From contig RKRO01000342.1 of assembly GCA_007571355.1 (NCBI GenBank), forward strand, positions 1 to 5,298: a stretch of DNA of 5,298 nt, written 5' to 3'. Below, in pieces: positions 5,283 through 5,298 of the stretch. The first letter of the stretch is position 1, and each line of letters opens with the position of its first letter. The stretch is from Candidatus Poribacteria bacterium. Lineage in GTDB: Bacteria; Poribacteria; WGA-4E; WGA-3G. Below the pieces are notes generated by a model. It saw only the letters and a list, made by a program, of their open reading frames with translations. It had not been told where the DNA came from and made no database searches. The position numbers were made by a program, and so were the translations under genes.

Positions 5283-5298
5283 ATGGTTACCCTTCAAA
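5283..5298 (+). CDS. Possible start of a further gene (cut by window end)
   Basis: ATG 5283 opens a frame reading MVTLQ before the window ends. An AGG at 5275-5277 stands five bases upstream and could act as a weak ribosome binding site within AATAGGTAGGA. Five codons are too few for any identification; the same orientation as the sulfatase is the only context. Confidence 0.2.

Overview
The window looks like an accessory, repeat-rich stretch of a bacterial chromosome. The likely source is an environmental or host-associated lineage rich in sulfatases, of the Candidatus Poribacteria / Planctomycetota kind. That guess rests on the style of the sulfatase, the G/C-run dispersed repeats and the IS1595-type transposase; no rRNA or marker gene confirms it.

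Layout: (1) Bases 4-130 hold one copy of a dispersed repeat with a C6/G6 hairpin. (2) Bases 163-936 are a graveyard of gene pieces, all on the + strand: the first 82 codons of a DNA methyltransferase, then at about 409 the last ~90 codons of what looks like an outer-membrane beta-barrel protein in another frame, then a short charged, probably helical reading frame. (3) Bases 953-1841 carry an IS1595-family transposase on the - strand, broken by two frameshifts that cancel each other. Its leader (1842-1934) holds overlapping hairpins. (4) Bases 1935-2064 are AT-rich and contain two more hairpins and a tandem 10/11-bp repeat. (5) Bases 2065-3225 encode an intact protein with an AlbA_2 (Schlafen-type) domain at the N-terminus and a C-terminal half I do not recognise. 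(6) Bases 3277-5007 encode an intact cysteine-type sulfatase with a good ribosome binding site, 51 bp behind the AlbA_2 gene. (7) Bases 5015-5274 hold two tandem copies of the repeat seen at the left edge, bounded by a perfect 10-bp terminal inverted repeat. A new reading frame may begin at 5283.

Only the AlbA_2 gene and the sulfatase look intact. They are co-directional and close, but differ in base composition (sample 60-base lines: 38% versus 53% GC), so they need not be functionally linked. I find no complete multi-gene system. The best candidates for something undescribed are the C-terminal domain of the AlbA_2 protein, the terminal-inverted-repeat element that flanks the block, and the structured leader of the transposase.
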